Positions 42,501-52,772 of a DNA stretch of 64,000 nt are shown piece after piece. The position numbers and the translations under genes are program-made. The stretch's first letter is position 1; each line of letters starts with the position of its first letter. Under the pieces are notes generated by a model, which saw only the letters and a list, made by a program, of their open reading frames with translations, was not told where the DNA came from and did no database searches. This DNA is from Skeletonema tropicum (lineage: Eukaryota; Bacillariophyta; Thalassiosirophyceae; Thalassiosirales; Thalassiosiraceae), in NCBI GenBank assembly GCA_037178625.1, contig CM074139.1:1612001-1676000 (forward strand), written 5' to 3'.

Positions 42501-45500
42501 CTTCGTGCGAATATAGTCCTCATTCAGTATGTCAAGCCTAGCTTGATGTCGCGAATAGCACGCCAGACTGGTGCTACTGTGCTGAGCTCGATTGACCATG
42601 TTATGAACTCGACTATTTTAGGTCATTGCCGCAGATTTCGTCTTGTGTCATTTCGTGATAATGATGTATGGGCTGACGACGATGTGTGGGAGGCGGGAGA
42701 GCCCTCTTCGGATCAGAAAGTTGTCAGCACGATGCTTCAACAAGTAAAGTTGCCGAATCATGAACGTCAAGCTGCTTTGGCAGCGAAGAAACTTGGCGAA
42801 GGTGTCTTAGACGGTATGGACGCTGTCAAATTCGGACTTGCAAAGAGAGGTGTTGTAAAAACTTTTTGTATGATCGAAGGTTGCCCAAAGGAATTAGGTT
42901 GCACCGTGGTGCTCCGTGGTGCCTCTCGACCAGCTTTGAAGCAGGTCAAACGAGTCCTCAAGTTTTTGATTAACGCTGCCTACAACATGAAGCTTGAAAT
43001 CAGTTACCTTCTAGAGAGGTGTGCAAGGCTTCCTGAATCATACAAAATCCCACCTGTTCCTTGCAGCAGCTCATCACTTTGTGTCGACTTTGGACAACCG
43101 CCTAGTGGTAGGAAAGTTAGACCTTGGAACGGAGGGAAGAGTGATCCTACACAGCGCTCTATTTCTGGCAAAGTCACTCCTTTAGATCATCAAGCTATTC
43201 TTATTACGAGCGTCTGGATGACAAATAAAACTCAATGCTGTCCCGCTGAAGTGAAAGGAATCTGCTACTATTCGGCACAGGATGTTTCGTTGGGCCAATT
43301 TTTAAGGGATTCGTGCTTCAACTTATCTTTGAAGTGCCAGAATTTGTCATGCAAAAAGTCTGTGATCGACCATTCATTGTCTTTTATCCACAATGATGGA
43401 CTAATAAACATTACCGTGGAGAGAATGGACAATCCTATTCCCACCTCAGCTCTGAAGCAGGAGCAAGACGATGCTGATTCTTCAGAGTCCGATGAGCCTA
43501 TTGCAACATGGACGTATTGTACCAAGTGTGGTATTGTTGTCACACCCCTAATTTTCTTGAGCAAACAAACTTGGCAATGGAGTTTCGGAAAGTTCCTTGA
43601 AGTGTACTTCTACAATAGGGATGCCCTCATTAATGCTCCTGGGCATCGCTGTGCTTGCGAATTGCAATCGAAAGCTGTTCTCTATTTCGGACAAGGCAAC
43701 TTGGCGGCTAGATTCACATACGAGAAGCTTTCTCCCTACTCGGTATTTTGTCGTAGGCATCTTCCATTTGATGAGTCATTCCATCATGCGCACTCTCTGC
43801 AGGAGATGGAACATATATCAGTGTCTTCTTCCGACCTCTTTGTAAGGTTTGACAGGCAGATTGAAGCTATCACCCGCGAGACGAGAGACCTCTTTGGCTC
43901 TGCGGTGAATAAGCCAGAACATCTCCAAGCAGTCCTTTCTGAACTGAATCTAGTCAGCGCAGAGGTCGACAACGCTTCAAAAGTGCTTCAGGAAAAAATA
44001 TCCACTGTCACAGCGAAATACTCAGACAATTCAGACGTGGCAAAAACGAGGAGGAGGGAATATAATGAAGCTCTCTTCAATTTTCCATGGTACTCTCGTC
44101 GTTACCTCTTCACACTAGCTTCTGCATGGAATGAAAGGCTGAGTGCAGCTGGCCAAGTTGTGTCTGCAATGAAGAAGATTCAGCATTCAGGAGTATCAAG
44201 TCGTGGCGACGCAGCGGTCCCGGCAATCGGCGATGCTAGCACAGATGATGTTATTGATGGAATGAGGAGAATACGACAGTTGCAAGAAACTTACTCCCGC
44301 AATTACAACGTGAAAAATATGTCAATGGCTAGAAGTCAAAAGGGAGAAGGGCTATTTGAAGGGAACGTTTTACCAGATGGCAGGGCTGCAATTGAAGATG
44401 AAGAATACGACAGTGATCCTGATATTGATTTTGAAGACGACATAGATGCTGATGTGCTTGCCTCTCGGAACAGGATGCAGGGTCCACAAGCGTCTTCTTC
44501 GACAAAGCGTTCTTCTCGGTCAAAGAAGAGTTTGGGCACCAGACAAAGAGCTTCCGATGATTATAACCAGTCCTCTGTCACATCTGATACAAATTATGAC
44601 ACCAGCAGTCAGCTCGAGGGAAGGAATAAAACAGTGACAGCGGGTGGGGCCGTCAAATCTGCTTTGAACCGGTTTTTTAATCGTGGGGTGAACAGAGAAG
44701 ATCCTTTCGTTGTCGATTTAGGTATCATCGGGAAAGGTCGGCCAAGATTGCAGTTAGGTGTAGGTGGTATTGTCGTTCCTGTGTTCGATGACCAACCTAG
44801 CACAATTATTGCTCACTCATTGGCATCAACAGATTATGACGTGCAATTCCAGCAATTCGTGGCTGCGTCTACATCCGAGTCTCGATCTAAACCCAGTCAT
44901 GGCACTTCAAGGAAGGAAATTGAAAGACGAATGCTGGGTCGAAATAAATCACACATCAAGCACACGTTTCGGGACTTTGATGAAAAGGGTCAGCAGCTAT
45001 GCAAGTTTGTGTGCACTACTTTTTGGTCGTTGCAATTCAATGCTGTTCGTCAAGCTTTTATGAATCCCAGTATTTCGACAAGTAGCAAGGAGTCAAGCAA
45101 TGATGGCATGACCGGCGCATCGACACCGCCAACTGGGTTTGATATAGAGAAGAGCTACATTCGTAGTCTAGCAACATCGTTTGCATGGGCTGCAAGTGGT
45201 GGCAAGTCTGGAGCGAGCTTCTCCAGAACATCAGATAACCGATTCGTGATAAAGTGTATCTCTCGAACCGAACTTCAGATGTTTCTTGACTGTGCTCCTG
45301 CTTACTTTGAATACCTGAGCAAGGCCTTCTTCCATGGCTTGCCAACTGTGCTGTGCAAAATAGTTGGAGTTTATCAAATTGGTTACCACAACCGTGTCAC
45401 TGGTAAGAGGACAATGGAGCAAGTAGCAGGTAAGTCATCTCTTCTTTGGCTGTGCTTATATTCTAATCAAATTCTTGCCTAATCTGATTAATTTTGTATT

Positions 45501-46175
45501 TATTTATTTGGTTTTACCATCCTCTCAGTCATGCAAAACATCTTTTTTGGGCGCAAGATCTCAAAAATCTTTGATCTGAAGGGATCGTTGCGAGGTCGTT
45601 TCACACGTCAAGGCAATCTCGATAAGGACCAACACTCGCAGCGCTCATCTTACCATCGAAGAAACACAGGTTCCTCTGATTCCGAGTCGAGTGGCAGTGA
45701 CGAAGAGGATGACAACAGCTATTCAGATGCGTCTGATGGGTCGGAGAAGGATGAAAAAGCCCCTGGCGAGTCTGACAAGGGCGGAAAGGCGAAGGCAGCG
45801 TCAATACCAACATTGCTTGATGGTGACTTCTTGGAATTTACTTCTGGTAGACCATTGCCTCTGACGGACCGAGCTAAGGCTGTGTTCCATATGAGTATAT
45901 TGAACGACACTCTCTTCTTATCAATCATCAATGTGCTTGATTATAGTATTTTGGTGGGCATAGACGAAGAGAAGATGGAATTGGTAGTCGGGATAATTGA
46001 CTTTATGCGACAATACGATATCTTAAAACAAATGGAACGTGTGGGTAAGAGTCTTCCCATGGTTGTCGGCTCGGAGGCCCCTACGATCATTCAACCTCCA
46101 CTATACAAAGCTCGATTCACCAATGCGATGGAAAGGTATTTTATGACTGTACCAAACAAGTGGACAACCATTTAA
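39552..46175 (+). CDS. FAB1: FYVE-type phosphatidylinositol 3-phosphate 5-kinase (Fab1/PIKfyve)
   Basis: It makes PtdIns(3,5)P2 on endosomes and vacuoles. Exon 1 is 39552-45429, exon 2 45529-46175; the 99-nt intron (GTAAGT...CTCAG) joins MEQVA to VMQNIFFG, total 2174 aa. Order: Ser/Asn-rich disordered N-terminus; FYVE finger at about 507-590 ([24 protein letters not shown], all PtdIns3P-contact motifs present); Ala/Glu-rich helix; chaperonin-like Cpn60_TCP1 domain at about 815-1070; Cys-rich CHK region about 1210-1430; coiled coil; PIPK domain about 1860-2174 ([36 protein letters not shown]). An acidic insert of about 70 residues splits the PIPK domain after [11 protein letters not shown]. 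Key catalytic residues are kept. Confidence 0.95.
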
Positions 46176-46264
46176 GATTTTGGTTGGTTGGCGTCTGAGC
46201 CGTCTCTGTATTGGGGCGGGGACGATGATTTAGCACTCTAAGTGGGTTATCGAGAGCGAGAGAC

Positions 46265-46418
46265 TGTGCTTGAGCTGCTTTTGCTTCTCTTAGTGAAGTA
46301 GACTTTGATCACAAGCAGCATGGGTGGGCGAAGTTTCCGATTGGCATCCGCTGCCGCTACGGAGGCGTAAACATAAAATGAGAGCAGCAAAGAGATATTA
46401 CTAAATAAAGTGCTTCAT
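46265..46418 (-). pseudogene. Decayed copy of the Ser/Lys-rich secreted protein gene, 5' end
   Basis: Read on the minus strand from ATG at 46418 it follows the first ~60 nt of the gene at 48614 (ATGAAGCA..., then ATCTCTTTGCTGCTCT, then GCGGCAGCGGATG). Stop codons interrupt it at the sixth and seventh codons. Further on it matches that gene's TGATCAAAGTCT and AGAAGCAAAAG segments after a deletion. It overlaps the likely 3' UTR of FAB1. Confidence 0.6.
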
Positions 46419-46653
46419 TGATTTTTTGTTGACGTATCTAACAAATAATCTTCAACGTGCGACCTGCGCCCTGCGCCTGCTAAATTATTTCCAGAATATC
46501 GCGCACATTACCGTACCATGACCTTGGATACACAATTCCGACGTTGGATGACATTTTGTGCCGAGAATACTAATTCCTATGTAGAAGACTCTAAAATTGA
46601 ATTTTTGACACGAATGGTTCACCTTCTCAATTCCTATCCACATAAAAACTCTT

Positions 46654-46715
46654 GTGCATCTGGTAAGACCAGAGGACCTGCTTATGTGCATCTGGTCTTA
46701 CCAGATGCACATAAG
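46654..46715. repeat. Nested inverted repeats, 35-nt palindrome
   Basis: 46681-46715 is a perfect hairpin: 16-bp arms, CTTATGTGCATCTGGT and its complement, with loop CTT. A third copy of the central 19 nt lies at 46654-46672 and could pair with 46691-46709 instead, so two alternative folds exist. Confidence 0.9.
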
Positions 46716-46750
46716 TTAATCACTCATTTATAAAGTTGGAGCGGTTGATC

Positions 46751-47272
46751 ATGAAAGAAGCAAGAACCAAACGTTTGGCTCAATCTGTGCTCAAAGAACG
46801 GGAAGAAGATCGTTCTCCATTGCTGCGTCAAAAAATATCTGCTCAGCTAATTAGTGATGTGCTGAAACAGATGCTGGCCAATGTCAGAGGGCTAAGTAAG
46901 GGATATGAAGGTGACTGTTCTACAAACTTGTTCCCGTGCTTCAATCAAGGGGATATGTACTTCGATAGCCTATGTAGCTGTATTGATGACACGACAGATG
47001 ATGGAGCATCTACATCTACATCTACCTCTTCATGGGCAATTTACCCTTGTACATGGGCATTGTCGGATGTGGCCGTGACGTCGGATGGATCGACATCGTC
47101 GAACGTAGACGAGTCGCTGAATGTAGACAATAGCTCATCAGTAGAAGATTAGGGAGAGACTGATTCAAAGATTGGCAATGACGATCTCAGCAAAAGTCAG
47201 AGTACAAGTAAAAAGTACAGAAGATCGCGAAGTGGAGGAAAGTATTCCTGTTGTAGTAAATGGAAGTGTTGA
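46751..47272 (+). pseudogene. Cys-motif protein, copy 1, with in-frame TAG
   Basis: The open part (46751-47152) is 133 aa from the first in-frame ATG. Its core CFNQGDMYFDSLCSCIDDTT matches the protein at 49043 (CFNKGNNYFNGLCGCIDDTT). After the TAG at 47150-47152 the same frame stays open for 39 codons to TGA at 47272 and still resembles the C-terminus of the paralogue (QSTSKKY versus QSTGKKY, then a basic Cys-rich end). So the original gene ran to 47272 and gained a nonsense codon, or the stop is read through. No known domain; no signal peptide. Confidence 0.55.
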
Positions 47273-47636
47273 ATTATGAGGAGATAGCACTATCGAATCA
47301 CTAGTCTCTAGGTATTGTAAATATTTGTTAGTATCAGAAATTTTATGACGAAGCTCCTTCTGATTCTCTGGCTGTCCTCCAGAGAGTCTTGCTTCGTTGT
47401 CAGATTGAGATTGTTTGCATCGCTGATCACTGCTCCCAGTTATCTTCTCTTTCAAAATGATGATAGGGTTGGCAAGCCAGCGAAATAGATCTCCGATGAT
47501 CTCTTGCATTGAAGTGCAGAACTTATTGCAACGAATTCGACCCACATGCTCAACATTCTGTACAATCTGTCCACCTAAAACTGAAGAGGTTACCTACAAC
47601 TTATAAACATACTTGTATTCCATGCCATGTCAATTC
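47273..47636. other. Intergenic region
   Basis: About 360 bases. A minus-strand frame covering 47165-47545 overlaps the end of the previous gene and looks like a shadow. No repeat is visible. Confidence 0.35.
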
Positions 47637-48614
47637 TCATACAAAACAATTATTGAAAGCGAATATATCACAGGAGTAGTCAGTGTCCTCGACTGGAGCG
47701 GCGGTATCATTACTCGATGGTTTATTCGTTTTCTCGACCGCAGTCGCTGGTGTTATTTCTACTGAATCCAAAATATTAGCACCAGCTTCAGCTTCCGCTG
47801 CTTTTTTACGCTGTATAATCACCCCTGCAATAGCCAAAAGAATAGCAAGGAGGGCTGTTGCACCGACGATCAAATTTTGTTTGCGTAAACCACTGTGATC
47901 TCCACTATCCTCAGTCTCAAAGAATTTATCCTCAGTCTCAACGAATATTGTCTCGATTTCTTCATTTATGTCCGAGTTAGTGCTGGAAGAGGTGCTTGAA
48001 GAGGTACCGGAAGAGGTACTGGAAGACGTGCTAGAAGATTTGCTAGAAGACGTACCAGAAGAGGAGCTTTGCTGACCCTGACCGGAAACTTCGATGGCAA
48101 CAAAATCTAGAGTATTTGTAATCAAGGTTACGTCATTTGTAGAGGTGCTAGAAGATTTGCTAGAAGACGTACCAGAAGAGGAGCTTTGCTGACCCTGACC
48201 AGAAACTTCGATGGCAACAAAATCTAGAGTATTTGTAATCAAGGTTACGTCATTTGTAAGCAGATTTGCCCCGTCGGAAACCCCGTCGGAGCTAGACAGC
48301 TTTTCTATTCTGTTGTCATCGAAGCCATCTCTATTAGTTGTTGCGGTTGAAGAATCAGCACTAGCAGTGGATTGTTTAGAGCGAGAAGCTGTCCTTGGAC
48401 TGCTTACGCCTCCCTGTTTTCTCTTCCTTCTGCTTCTTTTGCTTCCCTTTGTGAAAAACTTTTTACCAGACTTTGATCCACTAAGCTGCCGATTCTTCTT
48501 TGATGTCACAATCAGCTTTGATGGTTCACGTTTCAAATCGCCATCCGCTGCCGTCACGGCCACAGTGGCGCAGACAAAGAGCAGCAAAGAGATTATATTG
48601 TTCAGTTGCTTCAT
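47637..48614 (-). CDS. Secreted Ser/Lys-rich type I membrane protein, silaffin-like
   Basis: A 325-aa protein with a clear signal peptide (MKQLNNIISLLLFVCATVAVTAA). An RQL tripeptide at residues 42-44 fits the RXL processing motif of diatom silaffins and related biosilica proteins. A strongly basic SKSGKKFFTKGSKRSRRKRK stretch follows, then Ser/Thr-rich sequence with a 39-residue tandem repeat (starts at NDVTLITNTL, two copies). Near residues 245-268 is one membrane helix (IVGATALLAILLAIAGVII), then a short cytosolic tail. This resembles silicalemma-associated or silaffin-type proteins that are phosphorylated and guide silica formation; that role is inferred from architecture and composition only. 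The gene is divergent from the Cys-motif protein at 49043. Confidence 0.65.
   Translation of the reverse strand: MKQLNNIISLLLFVCATVAVTAADGDLKREPSKLIVTSKKNRQLSGSKSGKKFFTKGSKRSRRKRKQGGVSSPRTASRSKQSTASADSSTATTNRDGFDDNRIEKLSSSDGVSDGANLLTNDVTLITNTLDFVAIEVSGQGQQSSSSGTSSSKSSSTSTNDVTLITNTLDFVAIEVSGQGQQSSSSGTSSSKSSSTSSSTSSGTSSSTSSSTNSDINEEIETIFVETEDKFFETEDSGDHSGLRKQNLIVGATALLAILLAIAGVIIQRKKAAEAEAGANILDSVEITPATAVEKTNKPSSNDTAAPVEDTDYSCDIFAFNNCFV
48006..48250. repeat. 117-bp coding tandem repeat (two copies)
   Basis: Inside the Ser/Lys-rich gene, two consecutive 39-codon units share nearly all bases, including the GGTTACGTCATTTGTA end. Short Ser-codon repeats flank them, so copy-number change by slippage or unequal exchange is likely. 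Confidence 0.8.
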
Positions 48615-49042
48615 TGAAAAACAGTGTTACAATACTCGTTGTGTGGACTGCTCTCCTGCAAATCGCAGTCAGCCGCTAAACCCGCTCCTGCGCCAATAAT
48701 TCAAAGACAAAGCAGTGTGACGTGCACAAAGTGCACGGAAAGGAGTGTGTTTCGAGTGAGTGGAGCGTTGATTTGTCTGTAGCTGTCCGCAGGACAGAGG
48801 ACGCCGTCCTACCTTGTGCGTTGAAGCGATGCCACTCCAACAATGTACTAATTCCTACTCTCGAAAATCTTCTCTTCTTCAACGGATACGCGATTGTCCT
48901 CGTATTGCATCTCACGCCCATTCGCTGAGCGCTCAGCGAATGAAAATGAAGCAAGATCAATCCAATCGCGTACTACTCAACGACAAACCAAGTGCCTATA
49001 ATTTTCATTCATCATATCCAGCAGAAAAAGAACAAAAGAACT
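48615..49042. promoter_or_regulatory. Shared region of the divergent pair
   Basis: 428 bp between the outward-facing starts at 48614 (minus) and 49043 (plus). It is the likely common promoter. An inverted pair CGCTGAGCGCTCAGCG occurs near 48920-48940. Confidence 0.45.
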
Positions 49043-49561
49043 ATGGAGGAAACAAACTCAATATTAGAGTTGGATCGTACGGAGCAAGCATACACTAAGC
49101 GTTCGGCCAAGAGCAAGAGTAAATCTCGATCTCAGTATGTGCTCAATGATCAGGGAGAAGATTATCAATTTTCAGTGAATGATTTATCTGAGCAAGTGGT
49201 TGAAGATATTGTCGACCAGATGCTCCCCACTTTCCCTGAGAACTTCCCCACCAACAGATGCTTCAACAAAGGGAATAACTACTTCAATGGTCTTTGTGGC
49301 TGTATTGACGACACGACTGATGAGGATGGAGCATCAACTTGGGCATCGTCAATCACTTCGTTCATGGGCAGGATATCGGAGGGAGACTACAGCTTAGTAT
49401 CAGACGAATGGAGCGCGAAAGAGTCAGAGAATGACTATAAAAAGAGAGGAGGCGGCAAGATGTTCGGTGGCAACAAAAAACAGAGTACAGGCAAAAAGTA
49501 CAGCAAGACCCCAAAGTGGAGGAAGGTATTTGGTGGTCGTAGTGAAAGATACGAATGCTGA
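49043..49561 (+). CDS. Cys-motif protein, copy 2 (intact), unknown function
   Basis: A 172-aa protein from ATG 49043. N-terminal basic/Ser stretch (KRSAKSKSKSRSQYVLND), a helical part, then the shared core CFNKGNNYFNGLCGCIDDTT, and a basic Lys/Gly-rich C-terminus ending in Cys. The core pattern is C-X11-C-X-C. QYVLN recurs in the secreted protein at 50186, a hint of shared origin. No signal peptide is evident. The family is not one I recognise, but it appears twice here, both times next to the Ser/Lys-rich genes. Confidence 0.65.
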   Translation: MEETNSILELDRTEQAYTKRSAKSKSKSRSQYVLNDQGEDYQFSVNDLSEQVVEDIVDQMLPTFPENFPTNRCFNKGNNYFNGLCGCIDDTTDEDGASTWASSITSFMGRISEGDYSLVSDEWSAKESENDYKKRGGGKMFGGNKKQSTGKKYSKTPKWRKVFGGRSERYEC

Positions 49562-50185
49562 TTGACAAGGAGATAGGACCTCAGAGCAAACTTGATCGCA
49601 TTTGCAGTGACAATGAAAATGATAATGAAAATGATGAACGGCAAGGAACAAGGGTCAGGAACAGTACCCAGGAATAGACTTGATCGTACTTCCTTATGTA
49701 TTTGAGCTTAATATTGTAATACTATCAGGAAGAAACAGGAGTTAATAATAATATAACAAGCAATTAGGAGTTATCTACTGCCTACGGATTAGCTAGAGCT
49801 GAGCGAGACAGTGGGTTAAGATCTCAAGATGATGATGTAGATGATGGAAGCAGAAGCAAGAGAATGCTGTCGAGAGTTGCATTTCTCTTGCAGTGACGGC
49901 TTGACCCTTCGTCCTACCAAGACACTCCGAGAGTTGGGATGGCTTCGATGAGATTGGATTGGGGAAGTCCCGCTACCATTGATCGCTCAACAAATTTGGC
50001 TTGCTTCACTTTTTTCCGCACAGAATTTCTTTTTTCAGGCCACTGGATGAGTGAGCTGAGCGCACCTGACCAACGATGGCGAGGATTCCAACGTGAAGGA
50101 CAGGTTCAGGTTCGAAAAATCTAGTCCTGGTAGTGCTACGTCCTTTTCTAATCAACTGTCACATATTTTCAGAAGACCGTAAGCG
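49562..50185. other. Intergenic region
   Basis: 624 bases. A short purine-rich tract (AATGAAAATGATAATGAAAA near 49612-49632) is the only marked feature. The last part should be the promoter of the gene at 50186. Confidence 0.35.
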
Positions 50186-50617
50186 ATGAAGCACCTAAAC
50201 ACAATAACATTGCTGCTCTCGGCAGTCTCTGCGCTGGGAGAAGGCAGCAATGATCTCGGAAGATCCAAGCCCATTGTGAGAATGGAAATAGATCGGCAGC
50301 TTGGTGGATCAAGTTACATATTTGCAAAAAGCAGCAAGTCACAAGCATCTGCCAGAAGCAGCAAGTCAAGCCACTCTGCCCCACTAGATTCACAAGAAGC
50401 GTCTTCAAACTCGAGAGATTCTAGGGATGTCGAACTCGTCGAGGAGATAGATTATAGAGCAGAAGAAATTGATAGAGCAGAAGAAATTGATAGAGCAGAA
50501 GAAATTGATGAAGTTGTTACGTCACAAACACAGTATGTACTCAATGGAGCTATAGTGAAAGACTACACTACAGCTGCATGCATAGGCATTATCACAACGG
50601 CACTTCTTCTGAATTAG
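50186..50617 (+). CDS. Small secreted Ser/Lys-rich protein, silaffin-like
   Basis: A 143-aa protein. Signal peptide MKHLNTITLLLSAVSALG, very similar in style and DNA start to the gene at 48614. An RQL motif stands at residues 37-39, followed by AKSSKSQASARSSKSSHSA, the Ser-Lys spacing seen in silaffins. Then comes an acidic repeat, EEIDRA in about four copies (18-bp unit), the shared QYVLN motif, and a short hydrophobic C-terminus (TAACIGIITTALLLN) that could be a GPI-type or tail anchor. Function in silica formation is inferred from the signal/RXL/SK pattern. Confidence 0.65.
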   Translation: MKHLNTITLLLSAVSALGEGSNDLGRSKPIVRMEIDRQLGGSSYIFAKSSKSQASARSSKSSHSAPLDSQEASSNSRDSRDVELVEEIDYRAEEIDRAEEIDRAEEIDEVVTSQTQYVLNGAIVKDYTTAACIGIITTALLLN

Positions 50618-50753
50618 GTTATGGCTTTAACTGGTAAGATGAAGTCGAGGTCTGAGAACATAAGTTAAACTACCGCAAATGTATGCTGTGTTTTATATTG
50701 CATTAAAAACTAATCAAGCAATCAGTTAAGGAGAACATTTGTGAATCATGCTC

Positions 50754-52772
50754 CTACAACTCAACTAGAGTATTCAATGGATCACCTAGAAGATTCCTGG
50801 CCAGGTATGCCTTCAGGGCTGCGGTTGATAATATCTCTTTCGATTTGTGTCTATCATGATTCTGATTCTGGACTCCTGTACCTTTATCGGACGACATCAA
50901 CTTCCATGCCTTGATTGTTGCGTCAATGTTTGTGTCTAGTGTTTCCTTTGTCAGAACGTTCTGGTTTGCCAAGATTTGCCAAACATCATCCATTCGATGG
51001 TCGTCAACTGTCACAATTTCCATTGAATGGAGACCATCTACCTGCTCTCAAAGTCCACCTCCGTACATCCCAAGCTCAGCTCCTTTCTCCCAGATACTGA
51101 CAGATGAAAAGACCATTGTATCGTGCAGCTGTAGCGTCCCTGCGTGAATGTGGTCGAGAGCATCGTTTTCGTTGATGAGCCAGAAGTGAGAACTTCCCAA
51201 TTGAGTACCAACTTTCTTCAGTCCGAGTAATCTATTTCGATGTATCCAAAGAAATGAACTTTCGTCTTCGAAACCTGTGTCTCCATCATAAACATCATCA
51301 TCAAATGCCACATCCTCGAAAATAACTCCATCGTTATTGTAGTCCATAAATATTTCATCATCGCTGTTATCATCATCATCTTCATCATCCTCAAAATATT
51401 CATCACGATAGCTCCCATCCCTCCACATTTCAATATCAATAGGACCCCCGTATCGAATAGGGAGCGGATCTTCTGATTCTTTGCACTCAATGGCTGCAGA
51501 CATCGGATGATTGAGTATGACCCCGACCGTGTAATCTGCTGTTTCATCAAGAACAAGTATAGTGCTTCTCAAAAACTCGGCATCATACAATAGCATATCG
51601 TTGGTGGGTGGGGACGTCGCTCTTGCAATAGCACCAGGTCTTATTGTCTTTGTGGTTGTTTGGGGATCACTTCCTACAACATCGTCATCATTACAATCAT
51701 CTTTGTTGACGCTGCCACGAACCAATTGTTCTTCAGCCCAAACGTTGAGCATGGAGTCATAAAAACCAAGCTGTCCTGCTGGAAGACGCGATGTTGCTTG
51801 CTCTTCTTTCATACCTATCTTTTCTAGAAAGTTTCTCCACATGGTAGTACCAGCGTGTAGCAATATCTCATGTGCTTCATCATCATAATCACCCGCTATT
51901 ACCTGTGTCGCCTTCTCACGCTGTAATTGAAGCTCATTCCAAATAGATTGCCAATCCACCGAAAGAACAATCCACTCAGCACGTTCCTCACCCATTTCTC
52001 GCTCCAATTGACCTGGTCTCCATGAGCAGAATCCTCCAAATGTCACAAAGTCATCGGGGCGGTACTTTGTTGGATTTTCGTTACATAGTGCCTGTGCTAT
52101 GGATAGAGTTGTGTAAGATATGTTGCCGACGACATTTGATGATGCCGCATCGGAATGTTGACCGAGCTGATGTAAACATGCAAATTGCGTTCCCGAGTTG
52201 GAATCTAGACCTAGCAAATCCCCTCCCCGTTGTATTTTCCATGTATCACTTTCATATTCTTCCACGGTTGCTGTGTCATCATCGCTACCTAACAATATTG
52301 AGTTTGTATGCCTGTTCAGCATTAGACCGCGGTAGCTCCACTTCCCTCTCTTTTCACCCATTGCCAGCTCTTCATCTGGGACAGTTTGTTCAATATTTCC
52401 ATTAACCAAGTTATCACTCACTTCGGTGATTAGAACGACTGATCTATGCCAGTACTGTTGATCCAAGCCTTGACAGAGATCTGTCGTTGGTATTGACACG
52501 AGGATTGAGCCAACCTCCACTAACGGTGTGGTGATATGCGCATAACTGTTTGGGACGCTGGCAGCACTTCCACTTCTTGGTGGCAAATCATTATCGAGTG
52601 AAGGAAGACCATTTTGAACCAGTGACGCACGAAATGCACGCCAATCAATCTCCTCCTCCTCGGCAGCGGAAAAGTGATGGGTTGAGCTTCTCTTGCTGCA
52701 TCGGTAATCTGTTGAGAGGAATGCTTCTGCAAGCGCACATATGGCAAATAATAGTAATGCCGTTGTCGGCAT
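50754..52772 (-). CDS. UPF0301 (YqgE/AlgH-type, DUF179) plastid-type protein with in-frame TGA
   Basis: From ATG 52772 the N-terminus is a signal peptide with a diatom plastid motif (CALAEAFLS). The body has a UPF0301 domain, seen as VVLITEVSD, YRGLMLNRHTNS, VTFGGFCSWRPGQLEREM and later ILVLDETADYTVGVILNHP and PIRYGGPI. Bacterial members are of unknown function. A TGA at 51048-51050 follows MYGGGL after 574 codons, yet the same frame stays open for 98 more codons to TAG at 50754 (EQVDGLHSMEIVTVDDHRMDDVWQILANQN as the start of that part, given in outline). CGA to TGA is one base change, so Arg may be ancestral. The 25-nt distance between nearby GT and AG is too short for an intron. An acidic Asp/Glu insert lies at about residue 450. 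Confidence 0.75.

Larger units (their letters stand above)
46176..46750. other. Intergenic region with decayed gene and hairpin
   Basis: It contains the decayed signal-peptide fragment at 46265-46418 (separate entry) and the nested inverted repeat at 46654-46715. A frame at 46518-46733 has no ties to known proteins. Confidence 0.5.

Noticed and set aside
51048..51050. Selenocysteine codon as the preferred explanation
   Set aside because: No redox-type context and no SECIS seen by eye; a CGA to TGA change is simpler. It is kept as a test only.
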